Positions 61,200 to 64,000 of a DNA stretch of 64,000 bases are shown here, one piece after another. Under the pieces are notes generated by a model, which was given only the letters and a program-made list of their open reading frames with translations, was not told the DNA's origin and made no database searches. Numbering within the stretch: the first letter of the stretch is position 1; each line of letters opens with the position of its first letter. The stretch comes from an uncultured Oscillospiraceae bacterium (GTDB lineage Bacteria > Bacillota > Clostridia > Oscillospirales > Oscillospiraceae), in NCBI GenBank assembly GCA_934573735.1, contig CAKTMC010000012.1, positions 15,127 through 79,126 of the forward strand. Direction: 5' to 3'. A program made the translations under genes and the position numbers.

Positions 61200-61871
61200 T
61201 TATATATCTTCGTTATCTTCAATCTCGCTATTATCGTACTCCAGCAGATCTTCCACGCGGCAACCGAGAACTTTCGCCAAAGCAAGAAGCGTAGCTCCTG
61301 CTGCTTTGTTTATGTCCTTGGCACGAATTTCATATTGTTGCAGAGTGCGAAGATTGACACCGACTTTTTCTGCAAGCTCCCTCTGTGAATAACCGCTGAT
61401 TTTACGTTGCGCCTGCAAGCGAGTCGGCGGATTTTTCTTGCGGATAATACGATTTATAGTATCCACAAATTTCTTTTCGGATGCTTCGTGCAAAGTAGGA
61501 TAGAGCTTTTCAATATCCTGCATAGATATATACTTCTGAATTTCCTTAAAGCTTCGTTCTGTGAACCATTGATAGTACGCTAAGATCCAACCACACCAAT
61601 ATTCGGGAGAGTAGTCATAATCGATTTGTGACTCGGGAAAGTCCCTATCTATGCCTGACTTTGAGAGAACATTCATCACAAGCTCCGTACCCGATACTCC
61701 CGATACATATTTAGGAACTCCCAAAGCAAATTGTTCTGCATAGCCCGTCCCGATAAACAATTCAAGAAAGCTATCCATTTTTATCTCACAACTATTTGCG
61801 GCATAGTCCATAGCTTCTCCGAGGCATTTCATTGCATCATCAAGATACCCTTCATCGTAAGCGCGGATCAT
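61200..61871 (-). CDS. Xre-family antitoxin-like protein
   Basis: 223 residues with AGGAGGTAC before ATG 61871. An N-terminal domain of about 150 residues of unknown fold precedes a C-terminal Cro/C1 helix-turn-helix (about 155-210): YSQRELAEKVGVNLRTLQQYE followed by LLALAKVLGCRVEDLLE. It overlaps the upstream DUF3990 gene by 20 nt. The pair has the form of a toxin-antitoxin unit. It probably binds the palindrome at 62569-62592. Confidence 0.82.
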   Translation of the reverse strand: MIRAYDEGYLDDAMKCLGEAMDYAANSCEIKMDSFLELFIGTGYAEQFALGVPKYVSGVSGTELVMNVLSKSGIDRDFPESQIDYDYSPEYWCGWILAYYQWFTERSFKEIQKYISMQDIEKLYPTLHEASEKKFVDTINRIIRKKNPPTRLQAQRKISGYSQRELAEKVGVNLRTLQQYEIRAKDINKAAGATLLALAKVLGCRVEDLLEYDNSEIEDNEDI

Positions 61872-62529
61872 TCGGTTGTACCTCCTCTCGTATAATATCT
61901 CTCATATACAAACCGTCGATATCATCTTTTTCAAGTTCTGCACGAAAAGCTGCTCTTGCCTCATCGTCACGAGCTTTCCTTTTTGCGTAATATACCGTAT
62001 TGTCACAGGTTTCATATGAAATAAAATGAATTTTGGCAAAAGCGGATGGGCTCTTCAACACAAATTGTTCACCGAGTCTGCCAAGTCGCATAGCATAGGC
62101 AAGCTGAGTCAAAGAAATTTCATTGTTTACAAAAGCTCTCGCAAAAGAAAAATAGGAATCATCTGCGCGGTATCCAACAACCGCATCATACGGTGTTAAG
62201 TCAATCAAAAAACGTTCCTTTAACCAATCCGCGCCTCGCTTCATAACAGGAGTAGATACACGGAATTTTCTATATTTCATAAGCAATGCTAACCAATGTA
62301 GGATTGTATATTCATCAGAGGAAAGGTTCAGAACAGAAAGTCCTTTGGTATCTATTTCATATTTATTGGCGTATCCATCGGTATTTTCAGTACAAGCCCA
62401 CTCTTTAGCAAGTTCAAGGTGCTCAGTACAATAAAATCCCCGTCCGTAGTCATTATAGGATTTTCCTTTACCAAAAACGGGCGTTTGAATTATTTCGGGT
62501 GAACCGTGATATAGAATTAGTTTGCTCAT
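61852..62529 (-). CDS. DUF3990 protein, putative ADP-ribosyltransferase toxin
   Basis: 225 residues from ATG 62529 (GGAGA 9 nt upstream; ATG 62544 is possible). The N-terminal LILYHGSPEIIQTPVFGKGKSYNDYGRGFYCTEHLELAKEWA is the DUF3990 signature, thought to be an ADP-ribosyltransferase fold with the YHG His, the GRGFY Tyr and a later Glu (GRLGEQFVL, about residue 183) as candidate catalytic residues. It precedes the HTH gene, toxin first. The cellular target is unknown. Confidence 0.82.
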   Translation of the reverse strand: MSKLILYHGSPEIIQTPVFGKGKSYNDYGRGFYCTEHLELAKEWACTENTDGYANKYEIDTKGLSVLNLSSDEYTILHWLALLMKYRKFRVSTPVMKRGADWLKERFLIDLTPYDAVVGYRADDSYFSFARAFVNNEISLTQLAYAMRLGRLGEQFVLKSPSAFAKIHFISYETCDNTVYYAKRKARDDEARAAFRAELEKDDIDGLYMRDIIREEVQPNDPRLR

Positions 62530-62568
62530 TTTTATTTTCTCCATACTTCTTTAGAGTTATCTATGTGT

Positions 62569-62597
62569 ATTATACTTCCAAAGAAGTATAATGTCAA
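62569..62597 (-). promoter_or_regulatory. Consensus promoter with embedded palindromic operator
   Basis: Minus strand TTGACA (62592-62597) and TATAAT (62569-62574) at 17 bp, both perfect. A palindrome with 10-nt perfect arms (62569-62578, 62583-62592) fills the spacer and the -10 box. A further half site (ACTTCTTT) lies at 62555-62562 region. Confidence 0.85.
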
Positions 62598-62730
62598 TGT
62601 TTTTTGAAACAAATTTACATATCCACATATAAAACATCTCTCATATTTTAAAACAAAGAACACTTTGATAGTGGAAGTGTTAAAAATTATATAGAATAAT
62701 AAATAATCAAAATAATTTTGAAAAGGATGA

Positions 62731-62985
62731 AAAAATGTTCAAATATCAAAAGGTGCAACATATGATAGAGTAGTTATCGTCCCAGTCAGTACGGCGCTGC
62801 CATTTCTACAAGAACAAAAAATAATTACTTCCGATAAAACGCGAGCAAAATTCTATGTTGCCTGTACTCGAGCAAAATATAGTATTGTATTTGCCATGAA
62901 AAACCCAACAGCGAATACTGCATTTCAAAAAGCCAAAATTTTATGCGAAGGGAAAATGCTTTCAGCGTACAAATTTAAAAAATAG
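62731..62985 (+). pseudogene. C-terminal fragment of a second UvrD-like helicase
   Basis: An 84-codon frame with no start reads VQISKGATYDRVVIVPVS, then TRAKFYVACTRAKYSIVFAM, to the stop at 62983. These are motifs V and VI of UvrD/Rep helicases of the type often seen in defence islands. An in-frame TGA lies just upstream, so it is not expressed as a helicase. It points the opposite way to the remnant at 60924-61167 and differs from it in sequence. Confidence 0.75.
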
Positions 62986-63104
62986 ACCATCGGATTTAAT
63001 CAGAACTGATACGCAGTGAGTAACCCTATCTCTCACTTCCGCACATTCGATTTCCGCTAATTCTCCTGCTACAGTGGTTGCAGTAATCGAAGGAGGAGCG
63101 GCGT

Positions 63105-63293
63105 ATGAAGCGGAAATACTATGTGGAACTGAACCGGCAAGAATGGCGGCTTATCATTGAGGGGCTGAACCGGTTCCGCAACAAGTTGATTGCGGCGGGG
63201 CGGTACACAGATGCCGTAGATGAGATTGAGATACTAATCAAAGTCGCTAAAGCAAAGCCGCAGAAGTCAATGTTGTGGGGATGGAGGCACTGA
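63105..63293 (+). CDS. Small conserved protein of transposon origin
   Basis: 62 residues, with GAAGGAGGAG before ATG 63105. Basic, helical (MKRKYYVELNRQEWRLIIEGLNRFRNKLI). Its stop overlaps the ATG region of tnpV (TGATG), so they form one unit. Similar short proteins occur in conjugative and mobilisable elements of Firmicutes; the function is unknown. Confidence 0.7.
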   Translation: MKRKYYVELNRQEWRLIIEGLNRFRNKLIAAGRYTDAVDEIEILIKVAKAKPQKSMLWGWRH

Positions 63294-63295
63294 TG

Positions 63296-63673
63296 ATGGA
63301 AAAGTACATTACCGATGGACGCACAGGACTGAAATATGAATTGGTTGGAGACTATTATCTGATTGCTGGAGAGGACGAGCCGGAGGAAGATCGGCCAATC
63401 GGAGTATGGGGGCAGCGGCATCTCCGCTATCTCAGGGAGTATCGCCGTGTGCGATATGCCACGCTGCTGACAAGTGGCGAATTGAATACCTATCTTGCGG
63501 ACATTGACCGACGGGCAGAGGAGCTTTTTCTTCGGCTGGTAAAGCAAATGGCAGATGCAGAGGGCATTACGGAAACGCTGAAAGCCAGCGACCAAATGGA
63601 ATGGGTCGGGCGGATGAATTCCTGCCGAGACCGTGCATCCGAAACTGTCTATCATCAAGTAATCTATACATAA
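63296..63673 (+). CDS. tnpV: TnpV, transposon-encoded protein
   Basis: 125 residues. GGAGG lies 8 nt before ATG 63296 (ATG 63293 is also possible). ITDGRTGLKYELVGDYYL, RPIGVWGQRHLRYLREYR, TSGELNTYLADID and MEWVGRMN are features of TnpV of Tn4451/Tn4453-type elements. Its biochemical role is not established. No TnpX or TnpZ gene is seen in the window. Confidence 0.85.
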   Translation: MEKYITDGRTGLKYELVGDYYLIAGEDEPEEDRPIGVWGQRHLRYLREYRRVRYATLLTSGELNTYLADIDRRAEELFLRLVKQMADAEGITETLKASDQMEWVGRMNSCRDRASETVYHQVIYT

Positions 63674-63678
63674 GGCAA

Positions 63679-63710
63679 GCCCTTCGTATCGAGAAAATGA
63701 TACGAAGGGC
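63679..63710 (+). terminator. Terminator after tnpV
   Basis: 12-nt perfect arms (63679-63690, 63699-63710), 8-nt loop, then CTCTTTTT. Confidence 0.85.
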
Positions 63711-63720
63711 CTCTTTTTGC

Positions 63721-64000
63721 CTATTGTGCTTTCAAAAATCCGGATTCAAAGGCATCGGGGAAAATAAAGCGTTTCTCGCCCTGCTCAAAGCGGACGGTCA
63801 CATATCCCCTGTTCAGCTCGATCACTTTGCCAATGCCGAACTTAGCGTGAGCCACAGTGCTTCCAACGGCAACGCCGGAAACATCGACCTTCGGTTTTTC
63901 GGGCTGCTGGGGCTTTGCGGGAACGATCGGAGATTTCACGCCGAAGGCAGCAGTGACAAAATCCGGCTTAGCCGGTGGTGTCCGAGTTGGAACGGGGGCT
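63721..64000 (-). CDS. C-terminal end of an unidentified protein (partial, start outside window)
   Basis: The frame is open from the right window edge to the stop at 63721, about 92 codons. A Pro/Lys-rich linker (PAKPQQPEKPKVDV) leads to a small beta domain: GSTVAHAKFGIGKVIELNRGYVTVRFEQGEKRFIFPDAF. It resembles the Tudor-like tail found at the end of PcrA/UvrD helicases and of some mobile-element proteins. The main domain is outside, so the function cannot be told. Confidence 0.6.
   Translation of the reverse strand, partial: APVPTRTPPAKPDFVTAAFGVKSPIVPAKPQQPEKPKVDVSGVAVGSTVAHAKFGIGKVIELNRGYVTVRFEQGEKRFIFPDAFESGFLKAQ

Overview
The window comes from the chromosome of an endospore-forming, low-motility-context Clostridia. 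Moderately high GC, Gram-positive wall genes, a meso-diaminopimelate type MurE (DNPR motif) and sporulation genes (spoIIIAA, bofA, yqfC, yqfD, ylbJ, a CotH-kinase protein) point to the Oscillospiraceae and relatives, probably a gut bacterium. The family assignment is inference; genus cannot be read from the sequence.

Regions. 1-10.2 kb: 5' part of spoIIIAA, a membrane protein, a P-type ATPase/nitroreductase/HAD operon, a surface module (76-residue SPQTG protein, class B sortase, LytR-CpsA-Psr protein), yaaL-bofA and a large secreted CotH-kinase protein. 10.2-21.1 kb: translation and housekeeping genes (TepA-like protease, M18 aminopeptidase, a fused TsaC-CoaE enzyme, prfA, mtnN, prfC, cyclodeaminase-like protein, FliB-like protein, YihY). 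21.2-33.6 kb: a division and cell wall (dcw) cluster read right to left from mraZ to ftsZ, lacking murF, murD, murC, murB and ftsA. 33.7-52.2 kb: further housekeeping, nearly all on the minus strand (coaD, rsmD, uvrC, HPr, mutS2, recO, yqzL-like, era, ybeY, phoH, yqfD, yqfC, then chromate transporter halves, phosphoglucomutase, rlmH, yycJ, a second murA, a NUDIX hydrolase). 52.4-53.8 kb: smpB, a cyclophilin and ssrA (tmRNA), the trans-translation module.

At the 3' end of ssrA the chromosome gives way to accessory DNA. A 6.0 kb integrated element (53817-59819) is bounded by a 23-bp direct repeat of the tmRNA 3' end. It carries a tyrosine integrase with paired putative arm sites near both ends, a one-protein primase-helicase, an AT-rich repeat region that looks like a replication origin, and five small co-oriented genes led by an HTH protein. 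It carries no recognisable packaging, conjugation, resistance or defence gene. It looks like a minimal integrative replicon or phage-satellite-like element, and it is the best candidate here for something undescribed.

Beyond it (59.8-64 kb) lies a scarred island: a truncated, frameshifted serine recombinase, a four-copy 21-22 bp repeat, a Gabija-like locus apparently reduced by deletion to its first ten codons plus the helicase C-terminus, an intact DUF3990/Xre toxin-antitoxin pair under a promoter overlapped by a palindromic operator, a second helicase fragment, a TnpV gene of Tn4451-type elements and the end of an unidentified gene leaving the window.
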